Shown: piece after piece, positions 1-5,948 of the stretch
Position numbering within the stretch: position 1 is the stretch's first letter
Layout of the letters: each line of letters opens with the position of its first letter
DNA from: Candidatus Moranbacteria bacterium CG_4_8_14_3_um_filter_41_13
GTDB lineage: Bacteria; Patescibacteriota; Minisyncoccia; Moranbacterales; UBA1568
NCBI GenBank assembly: GCA_002782305.1
Contig: PFHN01000021.1
Coordinates: forward strand, 1-6,506
Length of the DNA: 6,506 bases
Direction of reading: 5' to 3'
The notes under the pieces: model-generated
Told to the model about the DNA's origin: nothing
What the model saw: the letters and a program-made list of their open reading frames with translations, nothing else
The model's database searches: none
Program-made: the position numbers and the translations under genes

Positions 1-1627
1 ACTTCCCCATCTGATAAATAAACAAAACATCATCTGCAAAATTTTTGATGATGATTTTTTCTTCCGCATCTATTTCTATTTTTCCTGATGCACTGTTCAA
101 AAACTGCTCGAATTTCGGCAAAGAGACATCATAACCTATTTCATACTTTTTTCCGGTCTGTATATCTCTTCCCTCGTTCCTAAATAAATGACCGAATTCT
201 TGCCCAAAAATAAGCAAAAATTGTCTCCAAAGACCTTCATCTCCAGACAGTATGCCTCTATTCCCCTCTTCATCCGCGTTTTCATAGTATCTCGACTTCC
301 AAAATGACACCGAATCAACATTCTTCTCGAAAGCTATTCTAATATGATGGAAGGATATAAAGTCAGGAAATGAATATGAATCATCATTTTTGTTATACTT
401 CGCTGATTTATTTTTCATTGCACTGAATACATCGAATAGCAGTGATTCGAAAGAATGGCCATCACTCATCCATCTGTGCGAAATAGTATTGAGGGCTTCA
501 CGAGAAAGATACATCTTCTCCATATCAAACATTTCATTCTGCTCAACGAAACTCTGAAGCAAATTTCTTAGAATACTCATTTTTTCAACAGCATTCTCGT
601 GGAACTTGGAAAGTGCACTCATACATTGCTCTATGTTCTCCATACCAAAAATCATTTTTTCTTTCTCACTCAGAATCTGTTTATCAAGCGTTTTCAAAAA
701 TGGAAGTTTCTCGCCTTTATGATTTTGACGGTATTCGTTTACTAACTCGTTTACACCTCGTTTCTTCTCTCCGTTTTTGAGTGTTTCTCCACCGATAATT
801 CTATTGTAATCATCAATCCCTTTTTGTAGGACGCATTTTTCGTAAGCATCCATTGAGAAAATATCTCTCATCGAACGACCAAAACATTTCTCAATTTCTG
901 TACAGCCAATCTTTCCTTGTAGTCTCTCAAAGGTCAGTATATTATCACAAAAGCGTCTCAGATTCTGATCAATCGCTCTTGTGGCAATAGCTGTTGCTTT
1001 TCCATCATCAGTATAGAAATTTTTTCGTGTCTCGAAGAACTTCTTAAAATAACCAGTAAAACCTTTCCAATCATCGAACAATGTAACCACTTCACCTGTT
1101 TCTTTATTGAGTAAATGAGCCTCCTCTTCAGATCCATATCTATCACTTAAAAGGGCAAATACACCTTCTTCGAAAAGCATCTCCTTATCTTTGTTTTTGA
1201 GTTTGAGGTGCGAGTACTGACTTTCTACGAGAAACTTTGCATAATCATCGAATCTCTTTGTTATCACCTTCCTCAATATTTTTTCCTCCTTCTGAAGCCT
1301 GCGGAGATTCTCCTTATTCTTCTTGTCCTTCTGAAGCCTGCGGAGATTCTCCTTATTCTTCTTGCCATCCTGCCATTCCCGAAAAATATTGAAATAATGT
1401 CCTGTATTGCCGAATGCAATGTCTCGCAGTGACTCATCCACAAACTCACGATGTAAACGATCAAAATATAGTTTCACTTTTTCGTATTTTTCTTTACGAA
1501 CACCATCTACTGAAAATATTTCATCATCGATGAGCATCTTCCCCGTGTTACCTTCTGAACGAAGCTCGAACCTCAGTGTCTTAGAAAGCTCATATTGCCT
1601 TGTAAAATCTGCCATCGCCCTTTTCAT
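1..1627 (-). CDS. cas12a: Cas12a (Cpf1) type V-A CRISPR effector, N-terminal part, truncated by window edge
   Basis: RNA-guided DNA endonuclease of type V-A CRISPR systems; Cas12a processes its own crRNA and cuts target DNA with one RuvC site. The frame is open without a stop from ATG 1627 to position 1 (542 codons), so the gene continues leftward. Numbering from the second ATG (1615): residues 10-18 are LSKTLRFEL, the Cas12a N-terminal signature (WED-I, crRNA handle side). Residues 180-231 hold FDDWKGFTGYF, FETRKN and ATAIATRAIDQN, matching the REC1 block of characterised Cas12a; R197 and R213 align with AsCas12a R176 and R192, which contact the guide. Residues 270-296 (YNRIIGG...KRGVNELVNEY), LDKQILSEKEK (310-320), ISHRW (378-382) and WRQFLLIFGQEFGHLFR (463-479) continue through REC2. 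The visible part therefore equals WED-I, REC1 and most of REC2; PAM-interacting, RuvC and Nuc regions are outside, so activity cannot be judged. ATG 1615 (MADFTRQYELSKTLRFEL) best fits family starts and has AAAAGGG just upstream; ATG 1627 adds MKRA. The gene is divergent from the DUF4012 gene, and no other cas gene is in the window. Confidence 0.94.
   Translation of the reverse strand, partial: MKRAMADFTRQYELSKTLRFELRSEGNTGKMLIDDEIFSVDGVRKEKYEKVKLYFDRLHREFVDESLRDIAFGNTGHYFNIFREWQDGKKNKENLRRLQKDKKNKENLRRLQKEEKILRKVITKRFDDYAKFLVESQYSHLKLKNKDKEMLFEEGVFALLSDRYGSEEEAHLLNKETGEVVTLFDDWKGFTGYFKKFFETRKNFYTDDGKATAIATRAIDQNLRRFCDNILTFERLQGKIGCTEIEKCFGRSMRDIFSMDAYEKCVLQKGIDDYNRIIGGETLKNGEKKRGVNELVNEYRQNHKGEKLPFLKTLDKQILSEKEKMIFGMENIEQCMSALSKFHENAVEKMSILRNLLQSFVEQNEMFDMEKMYLSREALNTISHRWMSDGHSFESLLFDVFSAMKNKSAKYNKNDDSYSFPDFISFHHIRIAFEKNVDSVSFWKSRYYENADEEGNRGILSGDEGLWRQFLLIFGQEFGHLFRNEGRDIQTGKKYEIGYDVSLPKFEQFLNSASGKIEIDAEEKIIIKNFADDVLFIYQMGK
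1287..1364 (-). repeat. Perfect 2 x 39-bp tandem duplication inside cas12a
   Basis: Positions 1287-1325 and 1326-1364 are identical 39-base units lying head to tail. The unit is 13 codons long, so the frame is kept and the protein carries KKNKENLRRLQKD followed by KKNKENLRRLQKE (residues 85-110 from ATG 1615). The final D/E difference comes only from the base after each unit. The repeated peptide is strongly basic and likely helical. It sits in the N-terminal part of REC1, before the conserved FKGWTGYF-like block, where Cas12a orthologues differ in length. Complete identity at the DNA level points to a recent duplication by slippage or recombination. It is too regular to be chance and is not a CRISPR array: there are no spacers between the units. 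Confidence 0.95.
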
Positions 1628-1633
1628 AGAGTT

Positions 1634-1639
1634 TGTATA
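1634..1639 (-). promoter_or_regulatory. Candidate -10 box of cas12a, possibly leaderless
   Basis: On the minus strand TATACA lies six bases before ATG 1627. A start about seven bases downstream would place the mRNA 5' end at or next to that ATG. No convincing -35 is seen at 16-18 bp: TTGAAT lies upstream but only 14 bp away. If transcription starts at 1627, the downstream ATG at 1615 would have a 12-base leader containing AAAAGGG, so both start choices remain possible. Confidence 0.35.
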
Positions 1640-1699
1640 AAAGATATAGAACAATTCAATCGTATCACCATTAGTCCCCACTATCAAGACCACCCACTC

Positions 1700-1728
1700 T
1701 TTTCAAATCACGCTTGTCCTGATACACT
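1700..1728 (+). promoter_or_regulatory. Candidate promoter of the DUF4012 gene
   Basis: TTTTCA (1700-1705) and TACACT (1723-1728) are separated by 17 bp, and the -10 is preceded by TG one base away (extended -10, TGATACACT). Transcription would start near 1735, giving a leader of about 26 bases. The -10 overlaps a small inverted repeat, ACACT-GTAAGA-AGTGT (1724-1739), which could be an operator or chance. No Shine-Dalgarno sequence is visible before the ATG; the leader is pyrimidine-rich. Confidence 0.45.
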
Positions 1729-1761
1729 GTAAGAAGTGTTTAATTTTCTTTTTTTGCCTTT

Positions 1762-3171
1762 ATGTCAACATTTTTTACGAAAAAACGTATCATTCTCCTC
1801 GTCATTTTCATAAGTATTATCGCTGGGAGTTTGTGGCTCTTTCTCTATGCCAAGAATAACAAAACCGAATTTGCAGCCTCATCATTCAATCTCTTTCAAA
1901 AAGTTTCCAAACTCTTGCCACTTACCCCTGATACCAAGAAAGAAATCGAGGTCGTAAACAAGCTTGTCGAATTCATCACCACAAAGGATGATACGGTACA
2001 TACATTCCTCATGCTTCTTCAGAATGCTGATGAGCTTCGTCCTGGAGGAGGATTTCTCGGGCAATATGCCATCATCAAGACAAAGAACGGCGAGATCATT
2101 TCTACATTCGTCGAAGATGCCAACCTCCTTGACCAACGCATTTCTGCAGATGTCCCGACGCCGTATCCTTTTGCTCGCAAAATCCAGCTTAAAAAATGGA
2201 AGTTTCGTGATTCCAATTTCTCTCCTGATTTCCCAACCAATGCAGAAAAGGCACAATATTTCTATCGCCTCGCAGGAGGAAGAGAAACCTTCGAAGGAGT
2301 AATCGCGGTCGACTCTCTCACCTTCAACAATATCCTTGCTCTCACCGGACCAATAAAAATCGCTGGTGATTCCAATATCTATACCAGTACCGATGGTGCG
2401 CAGAAACTCGAAGAACGCGTAGAAAGAGTCTACCTCGGAGAAGATGTGCCAGCAGAACTGAAGCAGGCTCGCAAGAATATTATGAAGAAAATCGCTACCG
2501 AAATTATAAGCAAAGCGGTAACAGTCGGCAATATCCCCAAACTGGCAGAATTTGCTCAAACAGAACTTCAAAATAAAGATATTATGTTTTTCTTCAAAGA
2601 CCCTACGCTCCAATCACTCGTCGCAAGCGTTCACTGGGATGGGAGCGTTTCCAAAGACTGGAATGATGATTATTTGATGCTCGTCGATGCCAATATGGGA
2701 GCTCTCAAAACAGATTTCTATATCAAGCGTTCCCTCGAATATACAGCGGACTTCACTTTAGAAAAACCAACGGGTACCCTCGTCTACACCTATAGCAACA
2801 CTGCTCCATACGGTAACTGGCGTACCAGTGACTATCACACGTATCTTCGTGCCTATGTCCCCAAAGAATCCGTCTTCCTCACTCGCTTTATGATCAATGC
2901 TGTTACCACCAAAGAAGCTTTCAACAAAACTTACTTTGATGGTTTTGTCGATGTAGAAATCGGACAAAGCGATGTCCACACCACCCTCACGTACGAACTC
3001 CCTGCCACTATCGATCCTAATAATTATCATCTCCTCATTCAGAAACAATCTGGCATCGGTACTATCCCTGTTACTGTCCACCTCAAAACCAAAGATGGTA
3101 AAACCTACGACCAAACTACTGAACTGAAGAAAGATCTAAACTTCTCTATTCAAACCGTAGAAGAGAAATAA
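1762..3171 (+). CDS. DUF4012 domain-containing membrane-anchored protein
   Basis: A 469-residue protein of the DUF4012 family, which is common in Patescibacteria and also known in Actinobacteria; its biochemical role is not established. Residues 1-9 are basic, and residues 10-30 form one hydrophobic segment that reads as a signal anchor, leaving the rest outside the membrane. The family hallmark is at residues 83-102 (LMLLQNADELRPGGGFLGQY). A second conserved stretch, FRDSNFSPDFPTNA, is at 148-161, followed by EGVIAVDSLTFNNILALTGPI at about 178-198. Residues 211-265 are charged and helical-looking, and the C-terminal 180 residues look beta-rich. The gene ends with tandem in-frame stops TAA TAG. 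It is followed after 41 bases by thrS, which has its own promoter, so the two are adjacent but not clearly an operon. No Shine-Dalgarno precedes the start; ATG 1762 is chosen because the signal anchor begins there. An envelope or surface-glycan role is only inferred. Confidence 0.9.
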   Translation: MSTFFTKKRIILLVIFISIIAGSLWLFLYAKNNKTEFAASSFNLFQKVSKLLPLTPDTKKEIEVVNKLVEFITTKDDTVHTFLMLLQNADELRPGGGFLGQYAIIKTKNGEIISTFVEDANLLDQRISADVPTPYPFARKIQLKKWKFRDSNFSPDFPTNAEKAQYFYRLAGGRETFEGVIAVDSLTFNNILALTGPIKIAGDSNIYTSTDGAQKLEERVERVYLGEDVPAELKQARKNIMKKIATEIISKAVTVGNIPKLAEFAQTELQNKDIMFFFKDPTLQSLVASVHWDGSVSKDWNDDYLMLVDANMGALKTDFYIKRSLEYTADFTLEKPTGTLVYTYSNTAPYGNWRTSDYHTYLRAYVPKESVFLTRFMINAVTTKEAFNKTYFDGFVDVEIGQSDVHTTLTYELPATIDPNNYHLLIQKQSGIGTIPVTVHLKTKDGKTYDQTTELKKDLNFSIQTVEEK

Positions 3172-3175
3172 TAGA

Positions 3176-3204
3176 TTTGCACTCTTGCTAAAAAATACTA
3201 TACT
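3176..3204 (+). promoter_or_regulatory. Candidate thrS promoter giving a leaderless mRNA
   Basis: TTTGCA (3176-3181) and TATACT (3199-3204) are spaced by exactly 17 bp in the 41-base gap after the DUF4012 stops. The expected start falls at 3211-3213, on the ATG of thrS. No Shine-Dalgarno is present in the gap, which fits a leaderless transcript. There is also no room for a T-box or other threonine-responsive leader of the kind found before thrS in many Gram-positive bacteria. Confidence 0.55.
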
Positions 3205-3212
3205 CTCATTAT

Positions 3213-4955
3213 ATGGAAGACACACTCTACAATATCCGTCATTCACTCGCGCATCTCCTCGCTATCGCTGTTTTGGAACACGATAAAGATGCCAAACTCT
3301 CCGTCGGTCCTGTTACTGACAATGGTTTTTATTATGATGTCGATTTCAGTGAAGGAAAAGCTCCTAAGCCTGAAGATTTGAAAGCTTTCGAGAAAACGAT
3401 GCGAAAACAAATCAACAAAAAACTGCCTTTCACACGTACCGAGGTCTCCCCCGAAGAAGCCAGGAAATACTTCGCAGGCAATCCTTACAAACTCGCCATC
3501 ATAGATGATATCGAGAAAAGCGGTGAAGCAGTAAGTTTCTACTCTACCGGTGACTTCATCGACCTCTGCGAAGGAAGGCACGTAGAGAATACCAGTGAAA
3601 TCGATGCCAAATCTTTCACTCTCACCCACCTTGCTGGTGCTTATTTCCGTGGTGATGAGAAGAATCCGATGCTCACTCGTGTCTACGGGACAGCCTTCGC
3701 TACCGAAGCAGAACTGAGGGCATATTTCGCCCAACAAGAAGAAGCGAAGAAGCGTGATCACAAAAAACTGGGAGTCGAGATGGATCTTTTCACTTTCTCT
3801 GATCTTGTAGGACAAGGATTGCCTCTCTTCACTCCTCGTGGCACTCTTATGCGTACTCTTCTCGACGATTATGTATGGGAACTTCGCAAACGTTATGGGT
3901 ATGAAAAAGTAGAAATTCCGCATATCACGAAGAAAGATCTCTATGAGAAAAGTGGTCATTGGGACAAATTCAAAGATGAACTTTTTCGCATCACCACTCG
4001 TGAAGGGCACGAGTTTGCTATGAAACCAATGAATTGCCCTCATCATACACAGATTTATGCTCGAAAACTGATGAGTTATCGTGAGCTCCCTCAAAGATAC
4101 GCGAATTCTACGATGTGTTACCGAGATGAACAAACGGGCGAACTCGCAGGACTCTCCAGAGTACGTGCATTCACCCAAGACGATGCGCACGTCTTCTGCC
4201 GTTTTGATCAGGTGAAAGAAGAGTTTCTGAAAGTATGGGATATTATCCATACCTTCTACGGCGCATTTGGATTTGAGATGAAAGTACGCATTTCCAAATA
4301 TAATCCAGCAGAGCCAGATAAATATCTTGGAGGAAAAGATCGCTGGGAAATAGCAGAGAAAATACTCGAAGAAATAGCCGTGGAAAAAAAGGCTGATGCT
4401 TTTGAAGGTATTGGTGAGGCTGCTTTCTATGGACCAAAACTCGATTTTATGGTGAAAGATGCCATTGGTCGTTCTTGGCAAGTAGCCACCATACAACTTG
4501 ATATGAATATGCCAGAACGTTTTGATCTCGTCTGTATCAATGAAAAAGGAGAGAAAGAACGAATTGTAATGATCCACGCTGCTATTATGGGTTCAATCGA
4601 GAGATTTATGAGCGTACTCATCGAGCACTACGCTGGAGTCTTTCCTCTTTGGCTCGCGCCAGTGCAGGTCATTATTCTTCCTATCGGAGAAAATCAGCAA
4701 GCGTATGCGAAGAAGGTAGCTGACGCTCTCACAGCAAAAAATATCCGCGTCGAATACAACACCGACAATGAATCACTCGGCAAGCGTGTGAGGAATGCCA
4801 AAGTGGCCAAGATCCCCTATCTCATCATTATTGGTGACAAAGAAGTAGCGGGAGAAAACATTACTCTCGAACATCGAAGCGAAGGTTCACTGGGGACAAA
4901 AACTTTGGAAGAATGCATAACTCTTTTCGAAACGATCATTCAGGATAAAGCTTAG
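3213..4955 (+). CDS. thrS: Threonyl-tRNA synthetase lacking the TGS domain
   Basis: Charges tRNA-Thr with threonine in the cytoplasm (class II aminoacyl-tRNA synthetase). The protein is 580 residues, against about 640 in E. coli. It starts directly at the editing domain: HSLAH (H10, H14) and CEGRH (C119, H123) match the HxxxH and CxxxH sites that remove mischarged serine, so proofreading looks intact. The missing part is the N-terminal TGS domain of about 60 residues. Catalytic core: C275 in MNCPHH, H326 in TQDDAHVF and H455 in MIHAAIMG fit the zinc ligands that select threonine. Motif 2 is YRDEQTG with R304, and motif 3 is GSIERF with R464. The anticodon-binding domain runs from about residue 480 (FPLWLAPVQVIILP) and includes DNESLGKRVRNA and IPYLIIIGDKE. 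A longer start is excluded by the short gap to the upstream tandem stops. The family assignment is certain. Confidence 0.98.
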   Translation: MEDTLYNIRHSLAHLLAIAVLEHDKDAKLSVGPVTDNGFYYDVDFSEGKAPKPEDLKAFEKTMRKQINKKLPFTRTEVSPEEARKYFAGNPYKLAIIDDIEKSGEAVSFYSTGDFIDLCEGRHVENTSEIDAKSFTLTHLAGAYFRGDEKNPMLTRVYGTAFATEAELRAYFAQQEEAKKRDHKKLGVEMDLFTFSDLVGQGLPLFTPRGTLMRTLLDDYVWELRKRYGYEKVEIPHITKKDLYEKSGHWDKFKDELFRITTREGHEFAMKPMNCPHHTQIYARKLMSYRELPQRYANSTMCYRDEQTGELAGLSRVRAFTQDDAHVFCRFDQVKEEFLKVWDIIHTFYGAFGFEMKVRISKYNPAEPDKYLGGKDRWEIAEKILEEIAVEKKADAFEGIGEAAFYGPKLDFMVKDAIGRSWQVATIQLDMNMPERFDLVCINEKGEKERIVMIHAAIMGSIERFMSVLIEHYAGVFPLWLAPVQVIILPIGENQQAYAKKVADALTAKNIRVEYNTDNESLGKRVRNAKVAKIPYLIIIGDKEVAGENITLEHRSEGSLGTKTLEECITLFETIIQDKA

Positions 4956-4957
4956 TA

Positions 4958-4986
4958 TTGCAAGAATATACAAGGTATGTTATAAA
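4958..4986 (+). promoter_or_regulatory. Strong candidate promoter upstream of the 63-aa protein
   Basis: TTGCAA (4958-4963) and TATAAA (4981-4986) are separated by exactly 17 bp, with TG one base before the -10 (TGTTATAAA). This is the closest match to a sigma-70 consensus in the window. It begins two bases after the thrS stop. The predicted start is near 4993, giving a leader of about 95 bases to the minigene and about 120 bases to the 63-aa gene, much longer than for the other genes here. Confidence 0.6.
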
Positions 4987-5008
4987 AAGAATAACGGGAA
5001 ATAATCCG

Positions 5009-5051
5009 TCACCACTGTGATCTCAAGATACACTATGGGGTGGATTTTTTT
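5009..5051 (+). terminator. Terminator-like hairpin: thrS terminator or leader attenuator
   Basis: Bases 5009-5015 (TCACCAC) pair with 5037-5043 (GGGGTGG reading outward) with one A/G mismatch. An internal loop follows, then GTGAT (5017-5021) pairs with 5028-5033 around a bulged A, closing a six-base loop. The stem is followed by one A and seven T (5045-5051), the usual form of an intrinsic terminator. A smaller hairpin, ACGGG/TCCGT, lies just upstream at 4994-5009. The hairpin may end thrS transcripts. Because it lies downstream of the candidate promoter at 4958-4986, it could also attenuate transcription into the small genes. Confidence 0.5.
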
Positions 5052-5075
5052 CGTTAAAGAGGGCTTCTTTTTACT

Positions 5076-5112
5076 AAGGAGCAAAACAATGACAGAAACT
5101 AGGAGTAAATGA
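5076..5112 (+). CDS. Seven-codon minigene (leader peptide MTETRSK) with strong Shine-Dalgarno
   Basis: AAGGAG (5076-5081) stands seven bases before ATG 5089. The reading frame encodes MTETRSK and stops at TGA 5110-5112, one base before the ATG of the 63-aa gene. Codons 5 and 6 (AGG AGT) contain the AGGAG that serves the next gene. A good Shine-Dalgarno, ideal spacing and a stop next to the following start suggest translational coupling or a leader peptide. A weak hairpin (AAAGA/TCTTT, 5056-5070) lies just upstream of the AAGGAG. At seven codons, chance cannot be excluded. Confidence 0.4.
5101..5105 (+). promoter_or_regulatory. Ribosome binding site fixing the start of the 63-aa protein
   Basis: AGGAG lies eight bases before ATG 5114. 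An in-frame stop (TGA 5090-5092) rules out any start further upstream, so this ATG is the first possible one. The two small reading frames here are the only ones in the window with clear Shine-Dalgarno sequences. Confidence 0.65.
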
Positions 5113-5113
5113 G

Positions 5114-5305
5114 ATGACACGAAAAGTACACGCAGCGGCGTTCCTGACGACGACAGGGGATCAGTATATCCCTCTCGACACGCCCTCAATGCCTGGCATC
5201 GACGAATGGCTCATCAAAAAAGAAGAAGCCTTAGCAGTGGCAGAGAGTGAAGATGTGGTCGAAATAATTCTCTCTCAACATTACGGGCCTGTTTTCTTCG
5301 GATAG
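5114..5305 (+). CDS. Small acidic hypothetical protein, 63 aa
   Basis: I do not recognise this protein. It has 63 residues with 10 acidic and 4 basic side chains (H not counted), no cysteine, and no hydrophobic stretch long enough for a membrane segment or a signal peptide. The first 28 residues are mixed and contain three prolines (TTTGDQYIPLDTPSMPG). Residues 29-54 (from IDEWLIKKEEALAV onward) look like one or two amphipathic helices. The C-terminus is short and aromatic (HYGPVFFG). Support for a real gene: a good Shine-Dalgarno, a strong promoter-like sequence upstream, a minigene abutting its start, and a strong intrinsic terminator 24 bases after its stop. It is the only gene between thrS and the convergent nuclease operon and appears to be its own transcription unit. 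No function can be assigned. Confidence 0.72.
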   Translation: MTRKVHAAAFLTTTGDQYIPLDTPSMPGIDEWLIKKEEALAVAESEDVVEIILSQHYGPVFFG

Positions 5306-5328
5306 GTGCGTATCATCGCACAAAAAAC

Positions 5329-5360
5329 GCCCAGTTCCTCAAGGAGGCTCTGGGCATTTT
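5329..5360. terminator. Bidirectional intrinsic terminator between convergent units
   Basis: GCCCAG (5329-5334) pairs with CTGGGC (5350-5355), and CCTC (5337-5340) with GAGG (5344-5347), around a three-base AAG loop and a 2x2 internal loop. On the plus strand the stem is followed by ATTTTTATTTT. On the minus strand it is followed by GTTTTTTG, from the A6 run at 5322-5327. It therefore ends both the 63-aa gene (plus) and the ATPase-nuclease operon (minus, stop at 5373). Confidence 0.92.
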
Positions 5361-5372
5361 TATTTTCTCTCT

Positions 5373-5945
5373 CTACTCCTTCTTTCCATTACAAGTAGTT
5401 TCACTCCACAATCCTCGCCCTTCTTTTTTTGCCACTATTTCTGCTGTACGAAAAATATCCTGTTTAGAAATATCAGGCGGATATGATGCAACAAAAGCGT
5501 ATCCTTCTCTTACAAGGAGTTCATTCACAAATGTCCCGTTTTCCAAATAGACGAACCTGAGCAAGCGTCCGTATTTATCCCGATCAGAAACATCTTTCAC
5601 GAGTCTTACTTCTTTTCCTTCTACAAGATTTTTATTATAGGCTGATGCCTCTTTACCAAAACATTCTATTGCCCTTCTTGGGTCGACACTCTCAGGTGTA
5701 TTGATACCGATATATCGCACTTTCTCTCCATTCTCCATTTCTATCGTATCCCCATCTACCACCCTTTTCACTGTGCCTGTTTCTTCCAAAGAGATTTTCT
5801 TTGATGCAGGAAAAAATATATTCCATTTGGGGAATGATATGCGCACATCACTTTTCGAAACAATGTATGAGAAAAGTAGTACAAGCAGAACGGTGCCTAT
5901 AAAAAATATACCCAAAGCGAGAATGCTCTGTTTTTTTGTCATCAT
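5373..5945 (-). CDS. Membrane-anchored thermonuclease-family (SNase-like) nuclease
   Basis: A 190-residue staphylococcal-nuclease-like (TNase) protein, a calcium-dependent phosphodiesterase family that cuts DNA and RNA. Residues 7-29 form one hydrophobic N-terminal segment that reads as an uncleaved anchor or signal peptide, so the nuclease domain (about 56-182) should face outward. Catalytic features match S. aureus nuclease: VVDGDT (D64, D66; metal binding), RYIGINTPE (R77 and E85, equivalent to R35 and E43) and DKYGR (R127, equivalent to R87). N82 stands where the S. aureus enzyme has the metal ligand D40. C95 and C185 are the only cysteines and could form a disulfide outside the cell. Tandem ATGs at 5945 and 5942 follow the ATPase stop by three bases with no good Shine-Dalgarno, suggesting translation coupled to the upstream gene. 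A role in degrading external nucleic acid for nucleotide scavenging would suit a reduced genome, but this is inference. Confidence 0.93.
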   Translation of the reverse strand: MMTKKQSILALGIFFIGTVLLVLLFSYIVSKSDVRISFPKWNIFFPASKKISLEETGTVKRVVDGDTIEMENGEKVRYIGINTPESVDPRRAIECFGKEASAYNKNLVEGKEVRLVKDVSDRDKYGRLLRFVYLENGTFVNELLVREGYAFVASYPPDISKQDIFRTAEIVAKKEGRGLWSETTCNGKKE

Positions 5946-5948
5946 ACT

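Noticed and set aside
1208..1432. Plus-strand frame with a leucine-rich repeated peptide (LLKPAEILLILL)
   Set aside because: It is the opposite-strand reading of the 39-bp duplication within cas12a; the minus-strand frame carries the conserved Cas12a blocks.
1724..1761. ACACT/AGTGT hairpin followed by T-rich sequence as a terminator
   Set aside because: The stem is only five A/T-rich pairs and no plus-strand gene ends upstream; the neighbouring genes diverge from this spot.
1882..2613. Open frame of 243 codons on the minus strand
   Set aside because: Antisense shadow of the DUF4012 gene, with no start signals and no recognisable protein.
3534..3560. TTTCTACTCTACC resembling the Cas12a crRNA repeat core (TTTCTACT...GTAGA)
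   Set aside because: It lacks the paired GTAGA half, occurs once, and lies inside the thrS editing domain. No CRISPR repeat was found anywhere in the window.
3243..4577. Long open frame of 444 codons on the minus strand
   Set aside because: It lies wholly inside thrS, whose protein matches the family end to end. The antisense frame is open because thrS rarely uses codons that read as stops on the other strand; its product resembles nothing.
4980..5189. Minus-strand frame of 69 codons across the thrS-63 aa gap
   Set aside because: It overlaps the leader and the 63-aa gene antisense, has no ribosome site, and its hydrophobic content comes from reading A/T-rich tracts.
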